Shown here one piece after another: positions 37,032-47,795 of a stretch of 64,000 nt of DNA. The stretch is from Lumnitzera littorea (taxonomy: Eukaryota; Streptophyta; Magnoliopsida; Myrtales; Combretaceae): contig JAMXBB010000011.1 of assembly GCA_024138015.1 (NCBI GenBank), positions 38,445,893 through 38,509,892 on the forward strand, in the 5' to 3' direction. A model generated the notes under the pieces. It was not told the DNA's origin. It saw only the letters and a list, made by a program, of their open reading frames with translations, and searched no databases. Position 1 is the first letter of the stretch, and each line of letters opens with the position of its first letter. The translations under genes were made by a program, and so were the position numbers.

Positions 37032-37712
37032 GGAGCTTTTAGCTCTGGGATTAAGAGCAATCTGCTGCGGGTATTTGTCATCTTTCATCAAATTAGGTCT
37101 TGCAATCTTCATTTGCTCAATGCAATCAGTTTTAACAATCATATGGTTTGTCATAACATCATGATCATCCATTGAGGTCAACAACCCCTCCGAAGAAGCT
37201 GAGGTGCTTCTTCGGTTCTCTTGATGCGGTCACTGTTAGTCATGGCACCTTGGTTTGGGTTGCGAAGAGCAGCTAGTGCCGTTATTTTCGAGGGACTCCT
37301 CATCTTCTTCACGGATATATAAAATTGCTAACCTCATATTTGAGACTAGAGCATCACTGTCTTCAGCAAAGAACAAATTGTAATTCCCCCACAGTTCCTT
37401 TGTTCTTGACATGACATCTTCGGTGCTAGCACAAGCCTCTCAGGTCAGAGAAGTATTTAGCACCTCTGCCACCAATTTTTCATCACATTCTTTAGAAAAT
37501 TTTGGTTGGATCTGCGGCAAGAGAAACAAAGCATCATGTAATTCATATAAACTTGCAGGACTTCTCATGTTTTTATTCATCGAGGATAATGATGGAGATG
37601 CGGCTTCTAGGCTTCTTAATGTGCTTTCGAGTGCTCTTCCACTTTAGGCTTGGATTTCAAACTGACTGAGCAACCAAGGCAGGCAGGATTCTGAGTCCAG
37701 TTGTGATGCCAT
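37032..37712 (-). pseudogene. DUF241-type plant gene, pseudogene
   Basis: From ATG 37712 one frame runs to 37032 (about 227 codons) broken by four or five stops. It reads MASQLDSESCLPWLL, then LEAASPSLSS, SPASLYELHDALFLLPQIQP, KFSKECDEKLVAEVLNTSL and EACASTEDVMSRTKE. This follows the DUF241 (PF03087) layout: an LPSRPHP-like start, a Ser-rich linker, an LxxLhD..LLxLP block, EKWVDELLDGSL, then LLDxCxxxKDVLxxxKE. The C-terminal half is weaker (MRLAILYIREEDEE). The family is plant-specific with poorly defined roles. The stops and lost blocks mark a dead copy. Assignment is from memory of the family pattern. Confidence 0.6.
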
Positions 37713-38564
37713 GTCGCTAGGCTGTACAAACAGAAAATTTAAGACAGGCACTCTTAACACTGCTGCCGATTGATTTCAATTTGCACGATATTCTGGAAGA
37801 AGAAAATATTTCCATTTTGTTATATTTGGAGCATGTAGGTCTCTTAGGAATGAAATACATACATGTAAGCATGCATATAGAAACAATCAGCCAGAAAACT
37901 GCATGAAATAAGATAAGAAAGTATGGGAATAGACTTATAAGAATATACATATTTTAAAAACGCGCGTACGGAAAATAATTACAAAAATATCAGTTCAAAG
38001 TGCAATTTTGGACAAATGGGCCCCACATCCAGAAAATGCATTTTGATGAAAGCACAGAGAAGATGCCTATAGTCACAGTGAAAACACATTTCGCTGTGTG
38101 CCTTGTATGAAAGAGAGTAAGGAAGGCACATTTTCGAGATGCTTCTTTGTACCTTTTTTTATAGTTATTACATGCTCAAGTTTACACAACATCCAACATG
38201 TTACAAGAAGCACGAGATAGACACACCTTACATCATTAGTCATGTCCCCAATGCACCAGGCAAAACATCTACGAGACTACTAACTCATATACCACCATTT
38301 ATACATTAATTACTCCCATCAGGAAAGCGCTCAGCAAGAACGCCAACAGTACTAGCAAACACATCATATAACACAATTTTACAATCTCAAATCAATATGG
38401 TGCACTGTATCCGCCATTAGAATCACAATTACCAGTCAGTTCAATGAAACAATAGGACATGATAAATAAGTATAAACAATACTACTAAGCATACAATTGT
38501 TCTTTTGTCTCCACTAGCTATACAAGTATAGATCCTAAGACCATAGCTTCCCCTTCCTCTGAAA
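37713..38564. other. Non-coding, nothing seen
   Basis: AT-rich sequence with no coding domain, repeat pair or RNA gene that I can support. Confidence 0.4.
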
Positions 38565-38880
38565 TTACAATAGAAAGGAATTGATCCTTGAACCACTCTC
38601 AGCAGCACCTAAGCTGTGGCAACCTTCATGAGGATGCACTTCTCCATGCAAATAAATTTTATAGTCTGCGGTGCATTCTCCGCCAGCAGATAACTGTACA
38701 GAATTTGATGGGGCCACATGCAGCATCGCTGTTGCAGCCTCAACCAATGCTAATCCCTCCCCAATGTCAATATAGATGTCATCTAAGCGAGGCCACTTCT
38801 TCTGGGAGCAATTGGGGTCAACACAAAAGCAGAGGTCAGATTTAAAGGGGTCTCTTGAAGTGGTCAAGTTAGAGTGGGTG
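38565..38880 (-). CDS. Unassigned open segment, about 100 codons
   Basis: The minus-strand frame is open for about 100 codons. It contains CFCVDPNCSQKKWPRLDDIY, then IGEGLALVEAATAMLHVAP, GGECTADYKIYLHGE and HPHEGCHSL. The composition is protein-like, with several Cys and His residues, but I recognise no family. There is no ATG at the beginning of the open part. It lies directly downstream of the Mutator-like transposase remnant, so it could be a captured host gene fragment, a divergent part of that element, or a chance ORF. Confidence 0.3.
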
Positions 38881-38958
38881 CCAATAGTTGACCAGGATCA
38901 CAAAGTGGAATCGGAGATTGAGGAGGTGCTGGATAGCCTTAAGCACAAGTGGATCTAT

Positions 38959-40358
38959 CTAGTGTCTGCTCAAGACAATCAACCCAGCCATGCCCACGCC
39001 CATGTCCTCGTCCCAAATCTTGGTTTCTCCAGCTGGAACGTGAACTTTTGGCATTAAATAGTTTCCATGTCTCATTGTTTGAAGTGTCACAATTTCCATA
39101 TACCATCCGGCCGCCTTTCTTTTAGCACCCCACACCTTTCTCCTGGACACCATGTGCCCAAACTTATCAGCTATCACTTTACAAAGAAATGAAACCTTCA
39201 CATAGGGATTGTCCCTCACATGACAAAGAAAATAGCGTGCCATTAGGTTAGAGTCCAATTGTGGGTGGTCTTGACCCAGCAAAATGCTAGCACAAGTGTG
39301 TGAGCCCTCAACTATTGTGATAATGAAGACCCCCTCTAGCTGCTTCTTGCAAGCACAAAGTCTCCATTTACAACCATTTTCCCTATGAACACAAGTCCAT
39401 AGACCCTTTTCTGACTCATCAACACGAAAATTATGGTGATGCATAATGTGATACATCTTAACAGCATGAATCAAATCAGCTTTTGTATTAAACCTCATCC
39501 TTTTCTTAAATTCATTACTACAACTCCAATCATTCAAAGCCATACATCCATTTTCCCCGAATGACATATGCCCACCACCCCATCCCACATTCAAGAACGG
39601 CATGGGATCTTTAATGGGCATATCACTCCTCTCAAAAGAAGGAACATTAGGTGCATCATCCTCATCCCTTTCATACATATCATGTGGTGAGACAGGAGGA
39701 GGCACAGGAGAAGCAAGTGGCTCGTGTACTATCTGGATCACCAAATTCTGTGAATGTTGGTTTCCACCTCTTGATCTTCAAATTCTTCATCAATATTAAT
39801 AGCAGTTTCTTGTAAAGCAGGGTCCATCTCTTGTTCAACACAGTTGGCATTACCAGGAAATTGAATCTCGCACCCATCATGCATGGGAAAGGCATCATCT
39901 ATGTGAGCCCTTGCTGCATCATTCACTGATTGTGTCACTTGGGAGGTGAGGGTGCCGTAGTATCAACATGCTGCATCTTATGCTTGGGTGGAGCCATGAG
40001 CTCATCATAGACCTTAATGTACAGATCTTGAGTCGAATACTCGCCCATAGCTTCAGCCATTTCTATCAGATTAAGAACACCATCGTCATCACAGATGGGC
40101 AACAAATCATAATGCCCTCGACATCCTGTGGTTCTGGAATAAGTTGGATGCCGATGGAACACCTCAACCCGGTGGGCAGTGCGTTCAATTCTAATGCCTG
40201 CGCATATTTTTTGAATCAGTTGCTCATAGTTTACGTCAGTGTTCACTCTTATTTTCTACTCTTATTTTCTTCAATGGACCCCCGTCGTAAAATAGCCCTT
40301 GATCGCCATACTCAATATTCCCATTGGCAAAGACCAAAAATTTAACGACACCCACCAT
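38959..40358 (-). pseudogene. Mutator-like (MULE) transposase N-terminal part
   Basis: The ATG at 40358 opens MVGVVKFLVFANGNIEYGDQ. A PB1-like N-terminal region follows (VNYEQLIQKICAGIRIERTA and a CDDDGVLNLIEMAEAMGEY segment). The MuDR DNA-binding domain comes next: FNTKADLIHAVKMYHIMHHH, LWTCVHRENGCKWRLCACKK, IITIVEGSHTC and then LMARYFLCHVRDNPYVKVSF. The C-x6-C...H-x-C arrangement fits the MULE zinc domain. Frame changes occur near 40246, 39936 and 39740. The catalytic DDE core is not found downstream, so the gene is 3'-truncated. No terminal inverted repeats were identified. Confidence 0.82.
40245..40270. repeat. 13-bp tandem duplication that shifts the MULE frame
   Basis: ACTCTTATTTTCT occurs twice without spacing. 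It lies inside the transposase N terminus, and the conserved reading continues in another frame after it. A 13-bp insertion gives exactly one extra base modulo three. Confidence 0.85.
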
Positions 40359-40660
40359 GTGGACCTGGAAAAAGTTCCGACATTGTAAACAAAGTTAATG
40401 AAGCTATTTTGAGGAGATCTTTCGGGCAGACTCTATGGAGGAAGTTCTTCAACGGTTCCATAACTCGTAAATCGTACTAATAATTATTACACTCACATGG
40501 TGAATAACAGAAAAGAATGAAACAAAAATTTAAAGAAAACTGAATGACAATTTAGCAAAGTATGCGAACTTAAACCCTATCAACTTCCAATCAATTAAAC
40601 CGCACCTCCATAAATAACAATGATCAAACCGACCGTGCAAAACATAAACCCTAAGAGAAA

Positions 40661-40732
40661 AAGAGAGAGAGAGAGAGAGCCCACAAGCTTTAACACGAAG
40701 TGAACAGCCAAGATGCAAGAGAGAGAGAGAGA
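40661..40732. repeat. (GA)n microsatellites
   Basis: Two GA runs lie at about 40661-40679 and 40718-40732, separated by 38 bases. Such runs are common in plant 5' untranslated regions and promoters, but no transcript can be defined here. Confidence 0.85.
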
Positions 40733-40759
40733 TAGGCGCGAAGAGAAGGGAAGCTGAGT

Positions 40760-41935
40760 TTCAAAAAGAGGAAGGGCAGAACCTGACCTGGCCTGGAATA
40801 ACGGTCACCGTCACTCTAGCCCAAGAAGTGACTTGAGGTGCGAGCTTCAGTGAGATGCACGGTATATTTGGAAAATGGTGGGAGAGGGAAAAAATAAAAA
40901 AATAAAATAGTTATTTTTATGTGATAGTAAATTACCAGTTTATTGAAAATAAGTTCATCAAGAGTTTTTTAAATTTTGTGATAAACAGTTGATAGTTTTA
41001 TTTTTATGATTAATAGGTTCATTTTTACTATGAATGAATAGTATTTATTATAAATGTGAGTAATTTGTAGTTCAAATATAACCATACTATATAATCACAT
41101 ATAATAAATTAACTTTTATGGAACTTATAATTAAATGCTCAATTTCGATATCAATTCAACTTTTGATGTCTCCCATACTACCACACTTAATACTCACGAT
41201 TCATTTTAGCGAATTACGTTAATAATTCTATTTTGTACAAAATTCATGTGATTGTCAAAAATACGTATTTATTCAATCAAATAATACTATTTTTATATCG
41301 CGTGTCGTATTATATAGTATTTTCGTTTTATAATTATGTTTATAATTATATTGTATTTATGTTTGTTATCATGTCATGTAAACATCCATCCATATTTATC
41401 AGGTTATTAGTATTGTCTAATGATAGGATGATAGGTGTTCGCCATTATAAGTTTAGGGAAAGGTAGAAATCGATAAAATAGAGGAAAAGTAAAGCAAAAA
41501 AATTAAAGGGAGTAGAAAAAAGTGTAAAAATATAGAAAAGAAAACATTTAAAATTGTGAATATTCTAGTGCCAATTCTATTTTCGACTTAGCATGGATTA
41601 AAAGCTTTGAGTACAAATACTAAGTGCTAAAATGTGTGGGATTTTATGTATAAAAGTAAGTCCACATCATTCAGTTCAGTTGTGTTATTTTAAAATTTCT
41701 TTTAACTTGGTTATTCTTATGAAAACACTCCAAAAAGTAAGAAAGAATAAATATATTTTATTTTAGCTGAAAATATATAATTTTTGAAGATTTTATTATT
41801 TGTAATTTTCATTAGGATATCATTTAACAATATATGACATTTCATTTACCACTCATACATTTCCAATAATGATGCCGTCTTACTACTAACAAGCATTTAT
41901 GCTGATACAACTTTTACATTATTGATGTAGATAAG
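40760..41935. other. AT-rich intergenic DNA
   Basis: No gene or repeat pair was found. It forms the left flank of Gypsy-2. Confidence 0.4.
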
Positions 41936-42367
41936 TGATTGGAGTTGGGTTTTGAATCGGTTTATCAACTCAAGAGGATCTATGACAAAATAAGGACTAA
42001 GGGTTTGAATAATTTAATATATCAAATTTTGAATGGGCCAATTTTGGAGGAAAAGCAAAAATATATGGAAGGCTTCAATGTTCATAACAATCACTTGGGA
42101 AAAGTATCATCCAATCAAAAGCATAAGAAGGATTAGAAGAAAGTCCACATCAGAAGGTTTAAGGAGGTTCTAACATAATCACTAGTTTTGAAGAAGTATT
42201 GATTTAAAAAGGAGATCAAGATTTTGATTTATTCAAGAAAAGCACTTATTCAAAGACTCGAAGGAAGTATATGCTTAGAGCTAATATGGAATTACTTGCA
42301 TTTCACCAAGGAATTTAGAGGAAGCTATCAAAGTCGATAAGTAAAGATATATTTACATATTTTTATC
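41936..42367 (+). repeat. Gypsy-2 5' LTR, first part
   Basis: It starts TGATTGGAGTTGGGTTTTGA, matching TGATGGAATCAAGTTTTGA at 61917. Shared blocks include TATCAACT, AAAAGCATA, GAAAGTCCA and GGAAGCTA. It stops at TTATC, where element X begins. Confidence 0.85.
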
Positions 42368-42440
42368 TGTCGAGTCGGAATTTCGGTTTTTTTTCATTTT
42401 AATTTTATTTTCCACTTTTCGATTAATATTAAATGTTAAC

Positions 42441-43682
42441 TGATATCAGGCAAGTGCACCTATCAATTTTAATATAGCAGATGTGAGTTCGAGTCGATCC
42501 CTTAGAGATTTCAAGTATTAATATTAACCTTAGCTCTATTATCTAACCCGAAAAATCGTATTAAGTTGAATGAATTAAAAATACTAAAATTAACAAACTA
42601 ACCTAATTATGAGACTTGATTAAGCAATTTAGAAAGCAATAAAACTAAGAACGACTTCAAAAAGGTAACAACATATTTAAGAATTATTTCCCCTAGTGTT
42701 TAACATGTGACCGCTTAAAATATATTCAATTAAATCTCTATTATTCTTGACCAAAGGGATTCACAATTAAAGTTAATACCTTTCTCAAGCATATTAACCT
42801 TAATCCTAAATTATTTACTAGAATCTCTTCATTTAGTAATATAACTTAGAATTGCATTAATGTATAATGAATTCCCACACAACCAATCAACTTTCCGGAA
42901 GAAACATGTATCTTATCTCTAAGTACATATGTAATTCTCTCCAATTATGTTAAGATCTAATTACATATGTAATTTCTCAATCATCATGCATAATATCATA
43001 AATTGATACTTTAGAAATATCAATCAACAATTAAACAACATAATTGAATCAAGAAAAGATAGAAATTTTATTGAAAATTATAAATCAACTCAAGAGTCAC
43101 ATGAAATCCTAGGTTCCATAATCCTAATACAAGAGTCTTAAACTATCATAATGAAACTAAAAACGAGTTCCAACAAAAGCATGAAATAAAACATGAAAAA
43201 CCCCTTTGGTTAATGAAAAATCTCTCCAATCTTGAAGTTGGTATTGCATTCGCTTTTTTCCTCTCCTTCTCTTCAAGTCTCTTCACTTCTCGAGTGTCCA
43301 AATCCCCATTTTCGAAACCCTAGTATGTTTTTTTATAATGTATTGTAAGGTTTATGTTTTCATCACCAGATATGGCCTGGAACACAGTCATGTCCCCAGG
43401 TCGTGTAACTTTCTGACTTTGGCAAATTTTTCTGGATAGACACAACTTGGGGACACGACTGTATCCCAAACTATGTAACTTCAAAACTTCATAACTCATT
43501 CAATTGAACTCCAAATTGAATGAAACTTGATTCATTTTCTTCGTTTTCAATCCAAGAACGTGTTCAAACCTTGAAATCAAAATTTTACTCGATTAAGTAC
43601 CAATTTCTTTAAAGAAAACCAAAAATATAAGGGAAATACTATAAAATCATCATGTTAAATATGTTTAAAATTAGAGTTATCA
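42441..43682 (-). repeat. Athila 3' LTR
   Basis: In plus orientation it begins TGATATCAGGCAAG and ends GAGTTATCA. It aligns closely with 53317-54545. Near its right side it holds two palindromic units related to the internal array (about 43370-43490). Confidence 0.95.
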
Positions 43683-43696
43683 AACTTCCCCACACT
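43683..43696 (-). other. Athila polypurine tract
   Basis: The minus-strand AGTGTGGGGAAGTT directly precedes the LTR start TGATAAC. It is correctly placed for plus-strand priming. Confidence 0.88.
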
Positions 43697-43703
43697 TGAG
43701 CAA

Positions 43704-43721
43704 TTGCTTGTCCTCAAGCAA
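43704..43721 (-). promoter_or_regulatory. Hairpin beside the polypurine tract (copy 1)
   Basis: The minus strand reads TTGCTTG-AGGA-CAAGCAA, a perfect 7-bp stem with a four-base loop, seven bases upstream of the polypurine tract. A second module at 44821-44859 keeps the loop and tract but has a different paired stem. Function is not established. Confidence 0.75.
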
Positions 43722-44205
43722 ATAAATCAAAACAAAACTTTTGGGACAAGAAACGCTAAACAAAATTTATCACTATCTCGGAAATCGGTAAACGAATACA
43801 CTTGACCCGTAGAAAAGTAAGAAACTCATTTTCAATTAACTCGCGATAATAAAGTCAATCAATTTCACCTTTAACAATATCATAATTTCACCTTACCATA
43901 TTTGAATACTCCAACAATACTTAATACTAGAGTTCATTAGTTATTTTATGAAAATCAAAGTTTACCTGAGTCATTTAACCAAGGATTCTTAAACTAAAAA
44001 TTGGATTTAACATCTCACCAACCGGGAAAGAGTCATAAAAATTTTGTCCATTTGACTAAAGTGTATACAATTCTCTCTTCCATCTTACCAAGCACCATAA
44101 TCTAAAATAAACACATTTTACATCCACTCATCTTCTGATCATCCCCCTAGTCATGCTTTTCTTGAGAGGTCTTTTAAATTTACCTTATTTAATCACAATT
44201 GTGTT

Positions 44206-44402
44206 GATAGAGGGAAAGAATCTTGCTCTTCTGATGGACCAAGACTGATCCATACTAACTTATTCCTTATATTGATAGCGGGAAAAAACCTTGCTCTTCT
44301 GACGGACTAAGGCCGATCCATATCAATTTTTTCATTAGAATTAGCATTAGGACTCAATCTTGCTCTTCTGATGGACCAAGATGAATCCTTACCATTTTTT
44401 TT
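44206..44402 (-). repeat. Three tandem ~68-bp repeats in Athila 3' region
   Basis: Three units each contain CTTGCTCTTCTGAYGGAC followed by a GATCCATA-like block (plus orientation), starting near 44206, 44274 and 44342. They lie between the downstream ORF and the 3' LTR, a zone known to be variable and repeat-prone in related plant Gypsy elements. Confidence 0.8.
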
Positions 44403-44820
44403 CTATTTATACACTTGTTATTACTTTTGACCTCCAATCATTGTGATTTTTCAAGAGTTTCTCGAAAGAAGAATTTCATTTATTTGTTTGCTTGCTTGCT
44501 AAAAATTATAGGACTCTTAAAAATTTCTAAGAGAAAGGTATACATAAAAGTAAATTTAAAAATAACCATGACTAACTCTCAACTAGTGATGTTGCTCCAA
44601 TCTCAAGTCTTAGAGTCCTAAGCTAAATAACTCGTAACTTTGCCCTTCATAGATTTGACTAATCAATTCTAGTAAAGTATAATAAAATCAATAATGATCA
44701 AGATAACACAGTTAATTTAGCTCAACACTTGTTAATCACCTTATTACAAGTTAATTTAAAAATTAATTGGGTCAAATGTGAATAATTGGTCTCCTAAACA
44801 GTAACAAATTTATATACATC

Positions 44821-44859
44821 CCTTCCCCACACTTAATAACTTACATTGTCCTCAATGTA
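44821..44859 (-). promoter_or_regulatory. Internal second polypurine-plus-hairpin module
   Basis: The minus strand reads TACATTG-AGGA-CAATGTA (44859-44842), a perfect 7-bp stem, then about ten bases later AGTGTGGGGAAGGG (about 44834-44821). Order, loop and purine core match the module next to the 3' LTR. The stem sequence differs while remaining fully paired. Confidence 0.75.
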
Positions 44860-45062
44860 TGACTAAAAAAAACATAGCAGTAAGAAATGAAACAAGAAAA
44901 ATCAGCATAAGGAAAAAGGAAATATATGTACTGAAAAAGAAACTAATATTTCCCTGCTAGTTGAAAATAAGGTGAAGAAGTTCAAAATGAGGAAGCATCA
45001 TCATTACATGTCTGAGTTCACAGTCCTTAGCCAACGAAAAACAACACAAAAAAAAAAAGGAA

Positions 45063-46344
45063 CTAAGAAGAGGGATCGGAATCCGTCTCTTCATCCTCCT
45101 CATCAGATGGTGCCTCCGCTATGGTAACGTCATCATCATCGTCACTGCCCTCAACATCCTCTTCATTACCTCCAGCCGCCTCTTCCTTACTACCCTCATC
45201 ATCCTCTTTCTCACTACCCTCATCATCCTCTTCTTCACTCCAATTATCCTCATCACGTGTATCCAACTCTTTCATCTTAAGAAATTTTTCCATTTTGTCT
45301 TGGCGGATATGAAGTTTATCCACACTTTCTCTGATATAACGAACCTCAAACATCAACATATCGTATTTGTCTTCAAAGCTTTCTAAAGATGTCTGGCCTC
45401 GAGATGTGTTGCATGAGTGTCGACCTTGACATCTTATTGGTAATAGGTTCATGAGTCGGAATGAATTAAGTCACATAGGAGTAACTTGATTGACTAAGGT
45501 AAGTGAAGGCCAAACGATAACCTTAGTCCGCATGGCCTGCTTAAGTAAGTGATGTAGGGGCCACAACAAATATGCCCTTTTTTTTCGTATAGTGGTGGTT
45601 TGGTGGCTGAAAAGTTCAGCGAGCTCGATAGCGAGATTGATGGGATGTTTATGAATAACATTGTACAAATAGAGGTAATCCTTGTTAGAAACCACACTGG
45701 TGTTGAGGCCTTTACTAGTCAATGTATGCGTAAAGAGCCAATGAAGAACCTGATATTCAGGCTTGACCAATTGAGAAGCCTTGCTCTTTACTGGATCATA
45801 TGCATCACCAACAGTAATTTCATTCCAAAACGTCCCTGGTGTTACTCCACGAGGAAAACGACATGAGAGACGTTGGAACTCTTCTATCCGTGTATATCTA
45901 TCTTCATAGAGACCGAGATATCTACCTAATTGAGCTATGGTAATGTGGAATGGGTAGCCACTCAAAGTGAAATGGAGTTTACATTTGGGGCCCATGCCAG
46001 TAGCACTCTCTTTATCGAGTGTGTAAGTACATAAAAACTCCAAAGTCAGCTCTTTATAAATTGGAGCTTCAAGAGATAAAAAGCGCTCCCAAATGGTTCC
46101 GTCTTAGAGCTCCTTCATTTCTATTGTGAGCTCCAATTGAGCAAGAACATCCCAATCTAGACGAAGGGTGTCACTGAAAGGCTTATTCTTAAGTAAACTA
46201 TAACGTTGCGACTAGTAACCTTCCTTGAATTGAAGCATTGGGTGCTCCATCGGCTAATGGTTCAACAATTGCACCATCTTGCGATGAAGAGGATGCTGCA
46301 TATTTGGATGTCCGTCGAATGGTAAGATTTGCGCGATTCGCCAT
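45063..46344 (-). pseudogene. Athila downstream (env-position) ORF, broken
   Basis: The ATG at 46344 opens MANRANLTIRRTSKYAASSS. After a frameshift near 46200 it gives DTLRLDWDVLAQLELTIEMK. The main open part (46043-45471) has LEFLCTYTLDKES, then LHFTLSGYPFHITIAQLGRY, LSCRFPRGVTPGTFWNEITV and YLYLYNVIHKHPINLAIELA, resembling the ATHILA ORF-1 family domain. One in-frame TGA at 45473-45471 separates it from a C-terminal part (45452-45063) with a helical segment and then a strongly acidic Glu/Asp/Gly tail. The role is unknown; no clear signal peptide or membrane span is evident. Confidence 0.75.
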
Positions 46345-46351
46345 TGAATAC

Positions 46352-46366
46352 CTGAAAAGAAACATC
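46352..46366 (-). promoter_or_regulatory. Candidate 3' splice site before the Athila ORF
   Basis: The minus strand reads TGATGTTTCTTTTCAG, a pyrimidine stretch ending in CAG, seven bases before the ATG at 46344. It would suit a spliced subgenomic mRNA for the downstream ORF. No transcript evidence is available. Confidence 0.4.
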
Positions 46367-47009
46367 AAACCAAATCAAAAACGTACATCCTCGCCACACA
46401 TAATTCAAACAAAGACAAAAGGAGAGAAGATTAACAGTGAAGAATATTGATAGAATTCTCATTGAGACATTTAAACAAACATGTAGAGTGCAACTGGAAA
46501 ACTAGTTGGTGTGAAAGAAATGGCTTGCAAATGCATCCAACTAATTTTACAATAGACCCACTACATTACAATTAGCTTGAAACACAGGCGTCCCAACACA
46601 TCAAAGACGCTAAATGACCCAGAATTACTCTCACAATACTAACCCTAACTGGCGTGATTAAATAATGATTATCAAATTAACAAACAAAATTCGGATTTGA
46701 GAGATCATACATGAATATCTAACCAGATGAGGCATCATAAAGGCATTAAAATCAAGCAACACAAGGTAATGGTGTATGTCGTTTATGAAAGAACGAAATA
46801 AATTCGCAAACCAAATATAAGTACCAATTCACACAAGACCGAAATGTCTAGTAAATAAACCTCCCTAAACCATGAGGAAGATAAAGCAAAAGCAATGAGG
46901 AGAACTTACTTGGATCAGGAATAGTGATGTCAGGAATCGTGATGTGAAGATGGAGAGAAGAGAGAATATGAAATGGATATGTGTTGGTTTGTGAGTGTTT
47001 GAGAGAGTA

Positions 47010-47025
47010 TGTGTGTGTGTGTGTT
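47010..47025. repeat. (TG)n microsatellite
   Basis: About eight TG units in the spacer between pol and the downstream ORF. Confidence 0.85.
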
Positions 47026-47071
47026 TTAATAAATTGCAGGTCGTGTGGTGAGTCGTGTAGGTGCTGGGCGA

Positions 47072-47490
47072 ACACGAGCTGGGACACGACCGTGTCCCAC
47101 GCCCGTGTAACTTCCTATGTTGGCAGTGTCTTACCTGGGCAGACACGGGTTGGGATACAATTGTGTCCCATGCCCGTGTAACTCACTGTGTTCGTGCGTG
47201 AATTCTGGATGCACATGGGCTGGGACACAACCATGTCCCACACCCGTATAACTTTCTGTTTGCGCACGTTAAAACTGGACGGACACAGGCTAGAACATAA
47301 CCGTATCCTACGCTTGTGTAACTTTCTATTAGCGGTCTGTAAGTTTCTGTTGGCACGGTATATAACTAGTTGGACACGGGCTGGGATACGACCGTATCCC
47401 ATGCCCGTAAAACTTTCTATGGGTGTTAGTTCATTGAAAGGTCTGGATGGACACGGATTGGGACACGACCATATCCTATGCCCATATAAC
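47072..47490 (-). repeat. Tandem array of palindromic ~70-bp units
   Basis: Six units start near 47072, 47141, 47211, 47281, 47371 and 47449, with spacing of 69 to 90 bases. Each has an inner palindrome of the type GGGACACG-AC-CGTGTCCC, perfect at 47081-47098, enclosed by an outer ACACGGGC...GCCCGTGT stem, then TAACTTTCTG. The array lies in the spacer between pol and the downstream ORF. Two related units occur in each LTR (about 43370-43490 and 54230-54345). Confidence 0.85.
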
Positions 47491-47795
47491 TTTCTGTTTT
47501 TTTTTTTTAAAGCCTAAATTCATGAATTTAAAAATATAAGAAACTTAAAAAATAAAAGTACTTAAACTAGAAAAATAAGATAACGAAAACTAAAGAGAAG
47601 AAAAAAATGAAACTAAAAGGGAAAAGTTTATGACTAAAATTGAAACAAATAAAAGAAGCAAAGCAAAGTTAGATAAAACAAAAAAAAAATAAAATGGAAT
47701 AAACTTAAAGAACTAAAGTGTAAGCAAAGTTAGACATGGATTGTCTCCCAAGAAGTGTTATAGTTAACATCAATAGCTCAACGGGATACATCTTC

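Noticed and set aside
38776..39057. 93-codon plus-strand open frame opposite the MULE end
   Set aside because: Antisense to the transposase end and to the unassigned minus-strand ORF; no family recognised.
44206..44402. CRISPR-like array
   Set aside because: Three imperfect tandem repeats with no unique spacers, in a plant retrotransposon.
47115..47517. Open frames on both strands across the palindromic array
   Set aside because: Produced by repeated array units; peptides are repeats of the same short pattern without domain character.
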